A DNA stretch of 64,000 nucleotides from Mariniflexile sp. AS56 (GCF_030552475.1 NZ_JAUPED010000001.1:434001-498000); one strand, 5' to 3'; numbered from the stretch's first letter, positions 25,682 through 34,938 are shown. Made by a program: numbers and translations. Notes: generated from the sequence alone by a model not told the origin.

Positions 25682-26038
25682 TCACAACTTATTAAACGCC
25701 TTACCCTCAGCTTCCGTAAATAATCTGGAATGAATAATAAACCGGAGCCCCAGAGGGATTTCCAAAGAAAAACTTGCTCCTCTCCCTTCTGTTATATCAA
25801 CGGTTAAATGGGTATGTCTCCAATATTCAAACTGGTCTTTGTTCATATAAAAGTTCACATCTCCAATAGTGCCTAATAAAATATCGCTTTCATCTAAATA
25901 CAATTCACCTTCAGGAAAAATCATGGGCGAAGAGCCATCGCAACACCCACCGCTTTGATGAAAAATTAATTCGCCGTGCGCCTCTTGCAATTGCCTTACT
26001 ATTTTGGCTGCTGCTTCTGTAATTTCAACTCGTTTCAT
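25682..26038 (-). CDS. DUF779 protein, aldehyde-dehydrogenase-associated
   Basis: The 118-residue protein matches the DUF779 pattern: HQSGGCCDGSSPM with two adjacent Cys, and YMNKDQFEYWRHTHLTVDI. The family commonly lies next to AldB-type aldehyde dehydrogenases, as it does here, but its biochemical role is unknown. The Cys/His residues could bind a metal. A hairpin terminator stands between this gene and the dehydrogenase gene, so it is either transcribed by readthrough or separately. Confidence 0.88.
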   Translation of the reverse strand: MKRVEITEAAAKIVRQLQEAHGELIFHQSGGCCDGSSPMIFPEGELYLDESDILLGTIGDVNFYMNKDQFEYWRHTHLTVDITEGRGASFSLEIPLGLRFIIHSRLFTEAEGKAFNKL

Positions 26039-26051
26039 CTGCTTCTCTATT

Positions 26052-26086
26052 TAAAAAAAGGCTGGACTTTTAAACCATCCAGCCTT
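26052..26086 (-). terminator. Intrinsic terminator after aldehyde dehydrogenase
   Basis: On the minus strand AAGGCTGGA and TCCAGCCTT form a perfect 9-bp stem and are followed by TTTTTTAAA. It lies between the dehydrogenase stop and the DUF779 start. Confidence 0.88.
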
Positions 26087-26106
26087 CCATTAGTATTAAA
26101 TTGCTA

Positions 26107-27606
26107 TTAAAAGAATCCTAATTTATTTTTGTCATAAGAAATTAACATGTTTTTAGTTTGGCGGTAATAGTTTAACATCATCACATGGTTTTCTCTACCA
26201 AATCCAGATTTTTTATAACCACCAAAAGGCGCATGTGCAGGGTAAGCATGGTAGCAATTCACCCAAACACGTCCTGCTTTTATAGCTCTTGGAATTTGAT
26301 ATAATTGATGCGCATCTCGAGTCCACACACCAGCTCCCAAACCATACAGTGTATCATTCGCGATTTCGATGGCTTCCGCTTCATCTTTAAATTTGGTAAC
26401 GCATAAAACAGGTCCGAAAATTTCTTCCTGAAAAACCCTCATTTTATTATGACCTTCTAAAATGGTTGGTTGAATATAAAACCCATTAGCTAAATCACCA
26501 CTCAATTTATTAGCAGCACCTCCTGTTAATACTTTAGCACCTTCTTCTTTCCCTATTTTAAAATAAGATTGAATTTTTTCATATTGATCATTAGACGCTT
26601 GTGCACCTACCATGGTATTCACATCATAAGGATTATCTTGAATAATTGCCTTAGTCCTGGCCACAACACGCTCCATAAAGGCATCATAGATATCTTCCTG
26701 CACTAGTAACCTAGAAGGACAAGTACATACTTCACCTTGATTGAATGCGAACAATACGGCGCCTTCTATAGCTTTATCTAAATAGGCATCATCTTCATCC
26801 ATAACCGAGTTAAAAAACACATTAGGCGATTTACCACCTAACTCCATAGTTACTGGATTCAGGTTTTTTGATGCGTATTGCATAATTAATTGTCCCGTAG
26901 TTGTTTCCCCCGTAAAGGCAACTTTATCGACACGAGAACTTGAAGCTAGAGGTTTACCCGCTTCTGGTCCAAAACCATGAATTATATTTACAACACCAGG
27001 AGGAAAAACATCTGCTATTTTTTCCATTAATAAGGTGGCCGATGATGGTGTTTGTTCGGCAGGTTTTAAAACCACACAATTACCTGTTACTAAAGCAGGT
27101 GGCATTTTCCAGGAAAGCATTAACAACGGGAAATTCCAAGGTATAATTTGCCCAACAACACCAAGAGGCTCTTTAATATTCATGGATAACGTATTCTGGT
27201 CTAGCTCTGTCGCGCCACCTTCTTCGGAACGTATACAAGCTGCAAAATAACGCCAATGGTCTACTGCTAAAGGAATATCTGCGTTAAGCGTTTCTCTAAT
27301 TGGCTTCCCATTATCACAGGTTTCTACCAGTGCAAACTCTTCTAAATTAGCTTCAATAATGTCTGCTACTTTATTAAGTAATGTCGCCCGTTCTGTAGCC
27401 GAGGTATTCCCCCAAGCTTCTTTTGCGGCATTGGCAGCATCTAAAGCCAATTCGACATCTTCTTTTTGGGATCTCGGATATTTAGCAATTAAACTATTAT
27501 CAATTGGCGATCTATTTTCAAAATATTCGCCACCAATAGGAGGCACAAATTTTCCGTTTATAAAATTGTGATATTTCTCTTTAAATTCAGGCTTAGAATA
27601 ACTCAT
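26107..27606 (-). CDS. Aldehyde dehydrogenase (AldB-like)
   Basis: This 499-residue NAD(P)-dependent dehydrogenase has the catalytic Glu255 in [10 protein letters not shown] and the nucleophile Cys294 in [13 protein letters not shown]. The CTCPSR variant is typical of the AldB/ExaC acetaldehyde dehydrogenase group. It oxidises an aldehyde, probably acetaldehyde or a related short-chain aldehyde, in the cytoplasm. An AraC regulator is divergent and DUF779 follows, a common arrangement. Confidence 0.94.
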   Translation of the reverse strand: MSYSKPEFKEKYHNFINGKFVPPIGGEYFENRSPIDNSLIAKYPRSQKEDVELALDAANAAKEAWGNTSATERATLLNKVADIIEANLEEFALVETCDNGKPIRETLNADIPLAVDHWRYFAACIRSEEGGATELDQNTLSMNIKEPLGVVGQIIPWNFPLLMLSWKMPPALVTGNCVVLKPAEQTPSSATLLMEKIADVFPPGVVNIIHGFGPEAGKPLASSSRVDKVAFTGETTTGQLIMQYASKNLNPVTMELGGKSPNVFFNSVMDEDDAYLDKAIEGAVLFAFNQGEVCTCPSRLLVQEDIYDAFMERVVARTKAIIQDNPYDVNTMVGAQASNDQYEKIQSYFKIGKEEGAKVLTGGAANKLSGDLANGFYIQPTILEGHNKMRVFQEEIFGPVLCVTKFKDEAEAIEIANDTLYGLGAGVWTRDAHQLYQIPRAIKAGRVWVNCYHAYPAHAPFGGYKKSGFGRENHVMMLNYYRQTKNMLISYDKNKLGFF

Positions 27607-27745
27607 ACATTCTCGGGTTTAATTAGTAAATATTTAATTTTTATAAAGTTATTTTATCATATTCTATTTAAATAGTACATTTTTACTATATATTTGAACA
27701 TATCTATCAAATTTTATTTAATGTGATTTTTTAGAAATAGTAGAC

Positions 27746-28678
27746 ATGAGTAAATTACTTAGCAAACATAGAAGCACGAGAAAACTCACTACACTTGTAG
27801 AGAACAGAACGACTTACAACTCTGAGTATGCCGAACTAAATATTTATGAAACTCATGCCTTTGCTGAAAAAGTCTGTTTAAAATTCGATTTTCCCATTAT
27901 TGCAAGCATGCTAACCGGAAAGAAAATCATGCATTTGGATGGTTTTGCTCCGTTTGATTTTTACCCTGGCGAATCGGTAGTGATGCCCACCAATAAGGAA
28001 ATGGTTATTGATTTCCCTATCGCAACAAAAGATAGACCCACACAATGTTTAGCATTGGGTATAGATGAGTTTAAAATTGATGAAGTTGTAGGCAAATTTA
28101 ACCAACGTGTCGCTATAGAAAACGAAAACAATACCTGGAGTATTGACGAAACAACCTCGCACTTAATTAATAACACCGATGTAAATCATTTAATTGAGCG
28201 CCTCACTTATACGTTTACAAACAACAACAAATCGAAAGATGTTCTACTTGATTTAATGATTCAAGAACTAATTGTTCGATTATTACAAACCAATGCGCGA
28301 TCGTTAATAGTAACCAATTCAAACCAAATTTTTAACGACACCCGAATAGGAACGGTTATTAAATACATAAAAGACCATTTAACAAACAAGGATATTACGG
28401 TTGAATTATTAGCGGAAAAAGCACATATGAGTGCGTCTCACTTTCATAAACAGTTTAAAAACACCTTGGGAATCTCCCCGATAGATTATATAAATTCTGA
28501 AAAAATTAAGTTTTCGAAGAAAATGATTAAGGAGAATAAAAATTTCAGATTATCTGAAGTCGCATTTAAGGCGGGTTTCAATAATACGAGTTATTTTAAC
28601 CGACAATTTAAAAAACATGAAATGATTACACCTAGTCAATTCATTAAATCCTTTCATCAACAAGATTCTTTACAATAA
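27746..28678 (+). CDS. AraC-family transcriptional regulator
   Basis: The protein has 310 residues. The N-terminal part resembles the AraC_N (PF06719-type) ligand domain. The C-terminal ~100 residues carry the two helix-turn-helices, with VELLAEKAHMSASHFHKQFK and the signature LSEVAFKAGFNNTSYFNRQF. It is divergent from the aldehyde dehydrogenase with 139 bases between them, so it probably controls that gene in response to an aldehyde or alcohol. The effector is not evident. Confidence 0.9.
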   Translation: MSKLLSKHRSTRKLTTLVENRTTYNSEYAELNIYETHAFAEKVCLKFDFPIIASMLTGKKIMHLDGFAPFDFYPGESVVMPTNKEMVIDFPIATKDRPTQCLALGIDEFKIDEVVGKFNQRVAIENENNTWSIDETTSHLINNTDVNHLIERLTYTFTNNNKSKDVLLDLMIQELIVRLLQTNARSLIVTNSNQIFNDTRIGTVIKYIKDHLTNKDITVELLAEKAHMSASHFHKQFKNTLGISPIDYINSEKIKFSKKMIKENKNFRLSEVAFKAGFNNTSYFNRQFKKHEMITPSQFIKSFHQQDSLQ

Positions 28679-28709
28679 CTCCGAAACGGAATTCTATTTC
28701 TAGTGGGAT

Positions 28710-29471
28710 CTAAACACTTTTTTGCTTCAAAAAATCAATCTTTTTCGAAACACTTCCCGATTCCATAAACCTTATAATCTTAAACAGAATCTGCTCAATA
28801 GTACCTTTACACAGTATTTGTTCAGACAGCACCGCTATTTTGCCGTCTCGCACTAAAACCACTTGCGCTTCATTTCCTTTTTCTTTTGCTAAAACCAATT
28901 CATTTGCAAATTTCCAAGCGCCATCTCTAGCAATTCCCATGCTGAAATTTATCACAAAATTATCAACCTTTTTTACCCGTTTTAAAATCCAGACTAAAGG
29001 CCGCCATATTAATGATAAATCGGTTTTAATCTCATCGACCAAGGAGCCGAGAATCTCGTTAATTTTATTAAAATCAGATTGCAATTGATGCATCTCTGAA
29101 GCTTTGGACACTTGAGTCGCAGCAATACCTAAATCTAGATTGATGTGGGCGTTCATCCCTAGCATTAAATGTTGTAGCACAATTAGATCTTTATTCATCG
29201 CCAAATCGAAAGCAATTTTCCAAGATTTCGTATTTTTAATGCCTTGTTTATAATTTGAATAGGCTACTAAGAATCGGTTTGCAAAAATGATGTCTAATTG
29301 CTCCATTCGCACATCGTCATCAAAATAATTTTGATTCAATTTACCCTTAACAGCAATGGTTACCTTTTGGTATAGAGCCGCAAAATACCCTAAAGTACTT
29401 TCTTCCTTTTTTGATGTTTGGATTATTTCTTCCAAAAACACAATAACTTCGTCAATTGTTTTTGCTTCCAT
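28710..29471 (-). CDS. DUF5995-like hypothetical protein
   Basis: This 253-residue helical protein has no signal peptide. The segment HLMLGMNAHINLDLG and the surrounding helical pattern resemble DUF5995, whose function is unknown. It has no catalytic motif I can recognise. It is convergent with the AraC gene and lies 66 bases upstream of aat on the same strand. Confidence 0.7.
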   Translation of the reverse strand: MEAKTIDEVIVFLEEIIQTSKKEESTLGYFAALYQKVTIAVKGKLNQNYFDDDVRMEQLDIIFANRFLVAYSNYKQGIKNTKSWKIAFDLAMNKDLIVLQHLMLGMNAHINLDLGIAATQVSKASEMHQLQSDFNKINEILGSLVDEIKTDLSLIWRPLVWILKRVKKVDNFVINFSMGIARDGAWKFANELVLAKEKGNEAQVVLVRDGKIAVLSEQILCKGTIEQILFKIIRFMESGSVSKKIDFLKQKSV

Positions 29472-29537
29472 ATTTAAAAAATTAAGTAATTCTCTTGGTA
29501 TTGAATACCACCTAAACTAAAAACTGATTACACTGTT

Positions 29538-30170
29538 TTAAGATACATCTAAATATCCAATAAAGGTGTTTCGAGGTATTTCTTCTGCACCCAAACTTTC
29601 TAGATGGCTGGTATACACTTGGCAATCTATAAGTTTATAGTCTGTATTTTGAATAAAAGTAATAAAGGCAATTTTACTGGCATTACTTTTATTAGCAAAC
29701 ATACTTTCACCACAAAACACACCGCTCCCTACATCAACCCCGTAAAAACCACCAATTAATCTATGATTATCCCAAACCTCCACAGAGGTTGCATACCCTA
29801 AATCGTGTAATTTCACATAGGCTTCAATCATATCATTAGTAATCCACGTTCCTGGTTGTCCATCACGTTTTGCAACAGCACACTCTGTAATTACAGCTCT
29901 AAAATCTTTATTGATAGTCACTTCATAGTCCTTATTCCTCAGCACTTGTTTCATGCTTTTTGAAACTTTAAGCTTTTCTGGAAACAATACAAAACGTGGA
30001 TTTGGTGACCACCACAAAATAGGCTCACCTTCATTAAACCATGGAAATACCCCGTGTTGATAGGCATATACCAACCGTGCTACCGATAAGTCGCCACCAA
30101 TGGCCAACAAACCGTCTTCGGTTGCTTGGGATAAATCTGGAAATTTTATGTCTTGGGTTAACACCTTCAT
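29538..30170 (-). CDS. aat: Leucyl/phenylalanyl-tRNA-protein transferase
   Basis: The protein has 210 residues with the family signatures GLLAIGGDLS, LVYAYQHGVFPWF, ILWWSPNPRFVL and GGFYGVDVG. It transfers Leu or Phe from tRNA to proteins with N-terminal Arg or Lys, creating degrons for ClpS/ClpAP. It is transcribed separately from DUF3127 upstream, because a terminator hairpin lies between them. Confidence 0.96.
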   Translation of the reverse strand: MKVLTQDIKFPDLSQATEDGLLAIGGDLSVARLVYAYQHGVFPWFNEGEPILWWSPNPRFVLFPEKLKVSKSMKQVLRNKDYEVTINKDFRAVITECAVAKRDGQPGTWITNDMIEAYVKLHDLGYATSVEVWDNHRLIGGFYGVDVGSGVFCGESMFANKSNASKIAFITFIQNTDYKLIDCQVYTSHLESLGAEEIPRNTFIGYLDVS

Positions 30171-30199
30171 AAGTAGCTTAATATTCTATAAAAATAAAA

Positions 30200-30227
30200 A
30201 ACCTCCAGGTTAAAAAACAAGGAGGTT
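30200..30227 (-). terminator. Intrinsic terminator after DUF3127 gene
   Basis: AACCTCC and GGAGGTT form a 7-bp stem and on the minus strand are followed by TTTTTATTTTT. It lies between the DUF3127 stop and the aat start. Confidence 0.8.
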
Positions 30228-30240
30228 ATTAATATTATGT

Positions 30241-30265
30241 GATTCCCGACTGCGCGAGAACGACA
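30241..30265. repeat. Interspersed repeat fragment (B)
   Basis: GATTCCCGACTGCGCGAGAA followed by CGACA resembles a half-arm of the same repeat class as the leuS copy (the GC-rich GACTGCGCGGGAATGAC variant). It lies just after the DUF3127 stop and before the terminator. It is higher in GC than its surroundings. Confidence 0.5.
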
Positions 30266-30276
30266 AACCAGTTTAA

Positions 30277-30654
30277 TTAAAACGGTAAATCGTCGTGATC
30301 ATCTTCTTTTAAATCGCCTGCAGGCTCAAAAGCATCCATTGGTGGAACTGGAGGCAAACTTCCATCTGCACTAGCTTCTTGTGAAGCTTCAATTCTCCAA
30401 CCTTGAATCGAGTTAAAATATTTAGTTTCACCTTGTGGGTTCACCCATTCTCTACCACGTAGATTGATGCTTATTTTTACTTGTTGTCCGGCTTTATAAC
30501 TGTTAAGTAAATCACATTTATCTTGCACAAACTCCACCATAATGTGTTGTGGATATTGTTCTTCTGTGGTTACTACAACCTCTCTTTTTCTAAACCCATT
30601 ACCTCCAAAAGTTTGAGTTTCTCCTACCATTTTAATTCTTCCTTGAACTTCCAT
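30277..30654 (-). CDS. DUF3127 protein
   Basis: This 125-residue protein has an OB-like beta pattern and an acidic C-terminal tail ending DDLPF. The tail matches the end of SSB proteins, including the ssb in this window (48235-48687). The core (KDGN-like strands, NLRGREWVNPQGETKYFNS) fits DUF3127. The SSB-like tail suggests interaction with DNA-repair or replication proteins that bind SSB C termini; that is inference. It is cytoplasmic and lies 52 bases after the flavin reductase gene. Confidence 0.88.
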   Translation of the reverse strand: MEVQGRIKMVGETQTFGGNGFRKREVVVTTEEQYPQHIMVEFVQDKCDLLNSYKAGQQVKISINLRGREWVNPQGETKYFNSIQGWRIEASQEASADGSLPPVPPMDAFEPAGDLKEDDHDDLPF

Positions 30655-30706
30655 TTAATCTATTTTTATTCTTATTATTTATTCACTACTCGTTGCTCTC
30701 TAAAAT

Positions 30707-31576
30707 TTAAGACAACAATACTTTCCAAGCACTTTCCACATCACCAAAACTCAAATAATTACGAGCCAGTTTATGTTTTTCTCTGTGTGTTGCCGTTTTT
30801 ATATCTGGATGGTTTGCACCAACTTCTTCAATAAACGCTTGAACATCTTTCATGGTTGGTAAACGTTCTACATTACCCAACATGCCCAAATCGTTCCCGG
30901 TTAACACCATGCTATTTTTAATAGCTTCTGGGAAACTATCAACCCCAATACCTAAAGTTGTTAATGGTTTCGGTATTTCAAAAAAGCCTTTCTTAGCACG
31001 ACTGTAGTAACTACCACCAGCACGAGCTACTAAATCTAACTTTATCTGGTTTATAGAACCGTCTGCATCCAGTACATCTTCGTCTATATGAAACTTTACA
31101 ACTTCACAAATCACCAAATTCCCTGCACCACCTTCAGCTCCTAATTCAATAATATCATTCACCTTACATTCTAATTGTATGGGTGATTCTGCTACGCGAA
31201 ACGGCTTAACCACATCGGACTTTAACATGGTAAAACCAGCCTTTTCAAATTCATTTACCCCTTCAGGATAATCGGTACTTGATAAGGATGTTTGATGAAC
31301 CATTTCAAAACTCACAACATTTATAACGACTTCTTTTGTAGCCATAACGTTTTTAAGTGTGTGCTTAACCGTATTGTCTCTTACACGACGTGATGGTGAA
31401 AAAATCAATATTGGTGGGTTCGCACTAAACACATTAAAAAAGCTAAACGGCGACAAATTAGCATTCCCATCAACATCAACAGTACTCGCAAAAGCAATAG
31501 GCCTAGGCGCTACAGCACTTAACAAATAACCGTGTAATTTACTGGTTGATAAGGTTTTTGGGTCTATTGAAAGCAT
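30707..31576 (-). CDS. Flavin reductase family protein
   Basis: The 289-residue protein has the FMN-binding split-barrel pattern: SAVAPRPIAFASTVD, NLSPFSFFNVFSANPP and the DTVKHTL segment. Such proteins bind FMN and reduce flavin or act as small oxidoreductases. The C-terminal ~80 residues form a helical extension common in Bacteroidota members. The substrate is unknown. It is divergent from the sensor kinase with about 210 bases between, in which I see no gene. Confidence 0.88.
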   Translation of the reverse strand: MLSIDPKTLSTSKLHGYLLSAVAPRPIAFASTVDVDGNANLSPFSFFNVFSANPPILIFSPSRRVRDNTVKHTLKNVMATKEVVINVVSFEMVHQTSLSSTDYPEGVNEFEKAGFTMLKSDVVKPFRVAESPIQLECKVNDIIELGAEGGAGNLVICEVVKFHIDEDVLDADGSINQIKLDLVARAGGSYYSRAKKGFFEIPKPLTTLGIGVDSFPEAIKNSMVLTGNDLGMLGNVERLPTMKDVQAFIEEVGANHPDIKTATHREKHKLARNYLSFGDVESAWKVLLS

Positions 31577-31785
31577 CGCTCTTTTTTAATTTCAACAAAG
31601 CTAACAATTTATTCTATAATTACTTAACAAAATAATGCCGTTAGTTTTACACAGTTAAAAATATCTAATTTTAAACTGCGTTGGCAAATGTAACCAATCT
31701 ATAGTATAACAAAAAACCATTTTACTAACAACTTGAACAATAATATTAACAGATTTGCATTATATTACCAGTTATAAAATTAAGA

Positions 31786-32934
31786 ATGATTTTTACGAAA
31801 TATAGTAATACACTGCGCTGGGTAATTATAATAGCTTCATTTGCTATTGTTTCACTTATTTTATGGAAAACCTTTGAGTTTTTTCAACATTTTAAAGAAG
31901 AAGAACGCAGCAAAATGGAAAATTGGTCGTTTGCACAAACCGATTTTATAAATTCTGATACCAATGCGAATTTAGATTTAACCCTAAAAATACTTAACAG
32001 CAATATAACGACACCCATGTTGGTAATTAATCAAGATGGAAGTTTAGGCAGTTATAACAATATTAATGAAGCTAAAATTTCCGACTCGTTATACCTTAAA
32101 AAATTAATAGTAAGGTTTCAAGAAGAAAACAACCCCATTCCCGTAAAATTAGGTGAAAGCGTGGTAGGCACCATTTACTATGGAAATTCAGAATTATTAA
32201 ACAAATTAAAATACTACCCACTGGCTTTATTGCTTATTGTTTTTCTTTTTGGCGCCGTTATTTTCTTTTTCTACCGAAGCAATAAAAATGCCACCCAAAA
32301 CAAATTATGGTCTGGCATGGCTAAGGAAACTGCACATCAAATAGGCACGCCTTTATCTTCATTAATTGGTTGGACTGAAATATTAAAATCTGAAAACACA
32401 AATCCAGAATATATAGTTGAAATTGAGAAGGATATTGACAGGCTTCAAACCATTACCGAACGTTTTAGTAAAATAGGCTCTGTGCCCACTTTAGAAGTTG
32501 CCGATATTGTTAAAGAAACCATTGACTCTTATGATTATTTAAAAACAAGGTCTTCAAACCTTATAGAATTTGATCTTACAATTCCGGATGATCCCATTCA
32601 AGTTAATTTAAACAAACAACTTTATAGTTGGTGTATAGAAAATTTGGTGAAAAATGCGATTGACGCTATGAGGGGCCGCGGAAAACTTGCTGTAGAAATT
32701 TCTCAATTAGAAAACACTATTATGGTAACTGTAACCGATACCGGAAAGGGACTTTCTAAAAAGGATTTTAATAAAATATTCGAACCTGGATACACTACCA
32801 AGAAACGTGGTTGGGGTCTAGGTTTATCGCTTACAAAACGTATTATTGAAGATTTTCACGATGGAAAAATAAAAGTGTTACAATCTGAAAAAGATAAAGG
32901 AACCACGTTTCAAATAATACTAAAACGTGCTTAA
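31786..32934 (+). CDS. Sensor histidine kinase
   Basis: The 382-residue protein has transmembrane helices at about 12-29 and 144-163 enclosing a periplasmic sensor of about 110 residues. The H-box ETAHQIGTPLSSL follows with phosphoacceptor His184, then the N-box NLVKNAIDAM, G1 VTDTGKGLS and G2 GWGLGLS. The substitution of EL by QIG in the H-box is a common Bacteroidota form. No response regulator is adjacent, so it is an orphan kinase. The following zinc-ribbon-like gene is 10 bases away and probably cotranscribed. Confidence 0.93.
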   Translation: MIFTKYSNTLRWVIIIASFAIVSLILWKTFEFFQHFKEEERSKMENWSFAQTDFINSDTNANLDLTLKILNSNITTPMLVINQDGSLGSYNNINEAKISDSLYLKKLIVRFQEENNPIPVKLGESVVGTIYYGNSELLNKLKYYPLALLLIVFLFGAVIFFFYRSNKNATQNKLWSGMAKETAHQIGTPLSSLIGWTEILKSENTNPEYIVEIEKDIDRLQTITERFSKIGSVPTLEVADIVKETIDSYDYLKTRSSNLIEFDLTIPDDPIQVNLNKQLYSWCIENLVKNAIDAMRGRGKLAVEISQLENTIMVTVTDTGKGLSKKDFNKIFEPGYTTKKRGWGLGLSLTKRIIEDFHDGKIKVLQSEKDKGTTFQIILKRA

Positions 32935-32944
32935 ACTCTAAATT

Positions 32945-33295
32945 ATGACCGAACAATTTGTATTTATTAAGGAAGTTGATTTAAACAACAACTGCCCCAC
33001 ATGTTTTAATACGGATGGTTTGCGCCTAACTATTAAGCAAAAAATGGTGGAAACAGATTTCTATAAAGCCATTACCGCTGAAATTAAATATGATTTGGCT
33101 TGTAAAACATGTAAAACCGACATCTACCCTGTTAATTGGACTGAAGACATTGATCGGGTTGTTGAATATCACAAAAAAGCAGTAAAACCAAAAAAGACCT
33201 CGACTCGCTTAAAAAAAACGTCGTGGTTGGCTATTTTTTCGGGCATCATTGTGGTTATTTGTATTGTTTCGGCAATAATCTACACCAGCTTATAA
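32945..33295 (+). CDS. Small membrane protein with a Cys-pair motif
   Basis: The 116-residue protein has two Cys pairs (NNCPTC near 18 and ACKTC near 54) that could form a zinc ribbon or disulfides, a basic stretch, and a single C-terminal transmembrane helix (WLAIFSGIIVVICIVSAIIY). It is 10 bases after the sensor kinase and may act with it. I do not recognise a named family. The last 6 bases overlap the convergent HIT gene. Confidence 0.75.
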   Translation: MTEQFVFIKEVDLNNNCPTCFNTDGLRLTIKQKMVETDFYKAITAEIKYDLACKTCKTDIYPVNWTEDIDRVVEYHKKAVKPKKTSTRLKKTSWLAIFSGIIVVICIVSAIIYTSL

Positions 33296-33679
33296 TTCTG
33301 CCTTAATGCGACTTGCAAGTTCCTGAAACGCCTCCGTAGATAGCTTTGTTTTTTGAATAAACCGAGCGTCATCCATAGTATGTAACGGAATTAAATGCAC
33401 ATGGGCATGAGGCACTTCTAAACCAATAACTGTCACCCCAACGCGCTTACACGGTATAGCTTTTTCAATAGCGATAGCTACACGTCTAGAAAACTGCATT
33501 AAACCCGTATATGTGGCTTCATCTAAATCGAAAATTTTATCAACTTCTTTTTTAGGAATGCATAACGTATGTCCTTCTGTATTTGGGTTTACGTCTAAAA
33601 AAGCTAAAAACTCGTCTGTTTCAGCAATCTTGTAGCAAGGTATTTCGCCATTAATTATTTTAGTGAAAATTGAAGCCAT
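33290..33679 (-). CDS. HIT-family nucleotide hydrolase
   Basis: This 129-residue protein has the HIT signature HAHVHLIPL near the C terminus and the N-terminal FTKIINGEIPCYKIAE typical of bacterial HinT-like proteins. It hydrolyses nucleoside phosphoramidates or related nucleotides. It is downstream of greA on the same strand; a strong hairpin lies between them, so cotranscription is limited. Confidence 0.94.
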   Translation of the reverse strand: MASIFTKIINGEIPCYKIAETDEFLAFLDVNPNTEGHTLCIPKKEVDKIFDLDEATYTGLMQFSRRVAIAIEKAIPCKRVGVTVIGLEVPHAHVHLIPLHTMDDARFIQKTKLSTEAFQELASRIKAEL

Positions 33680-33715
33680 AATGTTTATTGAGGGTAAGTG
33701 AATAATTGTAAATAT

Positions 33716-33752
33716 AAAAGATTCCTGATTAAATAAATCAGGAATCTTTTAT
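33716..33752 (-). terminator. Intrinsic terminator after greA
   Basis: AAAAGATTCCTGATT and AATCAGGAATCTTTT form a perfect stem around a 5-base loop. T-rich sequence follows on the minus strand. It lies between the greA stop and the HIT gene. Confidence 0.85.
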
Positions 33753-33826
33753 ATATTTTTTTTGATTTTTATTTCAAATTAAATAGTGTTTAAAAATCGT
33801 AAAGTGTACGCTTACGCGCGAATGAA

Positions 33827-34300
33827 TTATCTTGAAATTTCTATAATATCAAACTTAATCACGCCGTTTGGCACTTGTATTTCGGCTACATCTCCAACAG
33901 ATTTTCCTAACAAGCCTTTACCAATAGGTGAATTAACAGATATTTTACCTGTAGCTAAATTAGCCTCACCATCAGCCACTAACATATAGTTCATTTCCAT
34001 ACCTGTGGTTTGGTTCTTTATTTTCACTTTAGATAGCACTAATATTTTGGTACTATCTAATTGAGACTCGTCAATAAGTCGCGCTCCTGCCAATGCATCC
34101 TCTAATTTAGCAATACGCATTTCCAACATCCCTTGCGCTTCTTTAGCAGCATCATATTCAGCATTTTCACTTAAATCACCTTTATCTCTAGCTTCTGCAA
34201 TAGCTCTAGATGCTTTTACGCGTTCCACATCTTTTAACTGCTTAAGCTCTTCTCTTAATTTTTTTAACCCTTCTGGTGTATAGTATGATACTTTACTCAT
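33827..34300 (-). CDS. greA: Transcription elongation factor GreA
   Basis: The 157-residue protein has the GreA N-terminal coiled coil with DLSENAEYDAAKEAQG, including the acidic tip residues, and the C-terminal FKBP-like domain ending SPIGKGLLGKSVGDVAE. It rescues backtracked RNA polymerase by stimulating transcript cleavage. Its leader contains two hairpins and a -7 box (34313-34410). Confidence 0.96.
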   Translation of the reverse strand: MSKVSYYTPEGLKKLREELKQLKDVERVKASRAIAEARDKGDLSENAEYDAAKEAQGMLEMRIAKLEDALAGARLIDESQLDSTKILVLSKVKIKNQTTGMEMNYMLVADGEANLATGKISVNSPIGKGLLGKSVGDVAEIQVPNGVIKFDIIEISR

Positions 34301-34325
34301 AACTTCATCGTTTTATTAATAATAA

Positions 34326-34410
34326 AATGCTGAAACCCACTTCAATAATAATCAGTGCAGGAGTTCAGCATAAAAAAATCCCGTTTACACGAGATTGAAT
34401 AACAAATATA
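34326..34410 (-). promoter_or_regulatory. greA leader: -7 box, early hairpin with T run, second hairpin
   Basis: Reading the minus strand, TATATTTG at 34410-34403 matches the Bacteroidota -7 box. The expected start of transcription is followed at once by AATCTCG..CGGGATT (34396-34377) and a run of seven T, the form of an intrinsic terminator. A second hairpin, TGCTGAA..TTCAGCA (about 34371-34331), follows before greA. This may be an attenuated or stabilised leader. No -33 element is obvious. Confidence 0.5.
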
Positions 34411-34469
34411 CAAAATATTTAACTCATTTTGCTTAATGTTGTAAATTGAAAATTATGGCCCAATTACAT

Positions 34470-34910
34470 ATGAAATCCCTTTTATTCTTACTTAGTTTTT
34501 TACTTTTAGCCGCTTGCAGCACCAATGGCACTGTTACAGAAAACCCTTATTTACCAAACTACCAATTTAACACTGGAAGCTTAATAAACACCAATTTACC
34601 GGAGTTTAGTCAATTAAAATTCCCTGGTAATTTTGTTATTTTAAACAGTCCGTATGGCATAAACGGCGTGGTTCTATACTATGCTGGCGCTAACAACTAC
34701 AATGCTTTTGAAATAACAGATCCCAACCACCAAATAAGCAGCTGCTCCAAACTAAGTGTTGCAGGCATTATAGCCACATGTAATTGTGACGATGGGAATT
34801 CTTATGATATTTTAAACGGGATAAGAAGAGAAGGCACTACGGGTTCTTACACCTTAATTCGTTACAGGGTTGATGTTTCTGGCTCGATTATTCGAGTTTA
34901 TAATAACTAA
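34470..34910 (+). CDS. Lipoprotein with Rieske-like fold lacking iron ligands
   Basis: I choose ATG 34470 (MKSLLFLLSFLLLAAC), giving a lipoprotein signal with Cys16 and a total of 146 residues. The C-terminal half (ISSCSKLSVAGIIATCNC, DDGNSYDILNG, LIRYRVDVSGSIIRVYNN) follows the strand pattern of Rieske-like proteins in Flavobacteriia. The CxH and CxxH iron-sulfur ligands are absent, so it probably binds no cluster. The function is unknown. It is flanked by the divergent greA and the convergent TonB-dependent receptor. Confidence 0.72.
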   Translation: MKSLLFLLSFLLLAACSTNGTVTENPYLPNYQFNTGSLINTNLPEFSQLKFPGNFVILNSPYGINGVVLYYAGANNYNAFEITDPNHQISSCSKLSVAGIIATCNCDDGNSYDILNGIRREGTTGSYTLIRYRVDVSGSIIRVYNN

Positions 34911-34938
34911 AAAAGCGACTCCCGTAAGAACCGCTTTT
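34910..34938 (+). terminator. Weak hairpin after the lipoprotein gene
   Basis: AAAAAGCG and CGCTTTT flank a partly paired loop immediately after the stop codon. It could terminate the plus-strand transcript. The stem is short. Confidence 0.4.

Noticed and set aside
30523-30834. Open plus-strand frame of 103 codons opposite DUF3127 and the flavin reductase
   Set aside because: It is antisense to two well-supported genes and encodes a low-complexity Ser/Phe/Tyr-rich sequence typical of a shadow frame.
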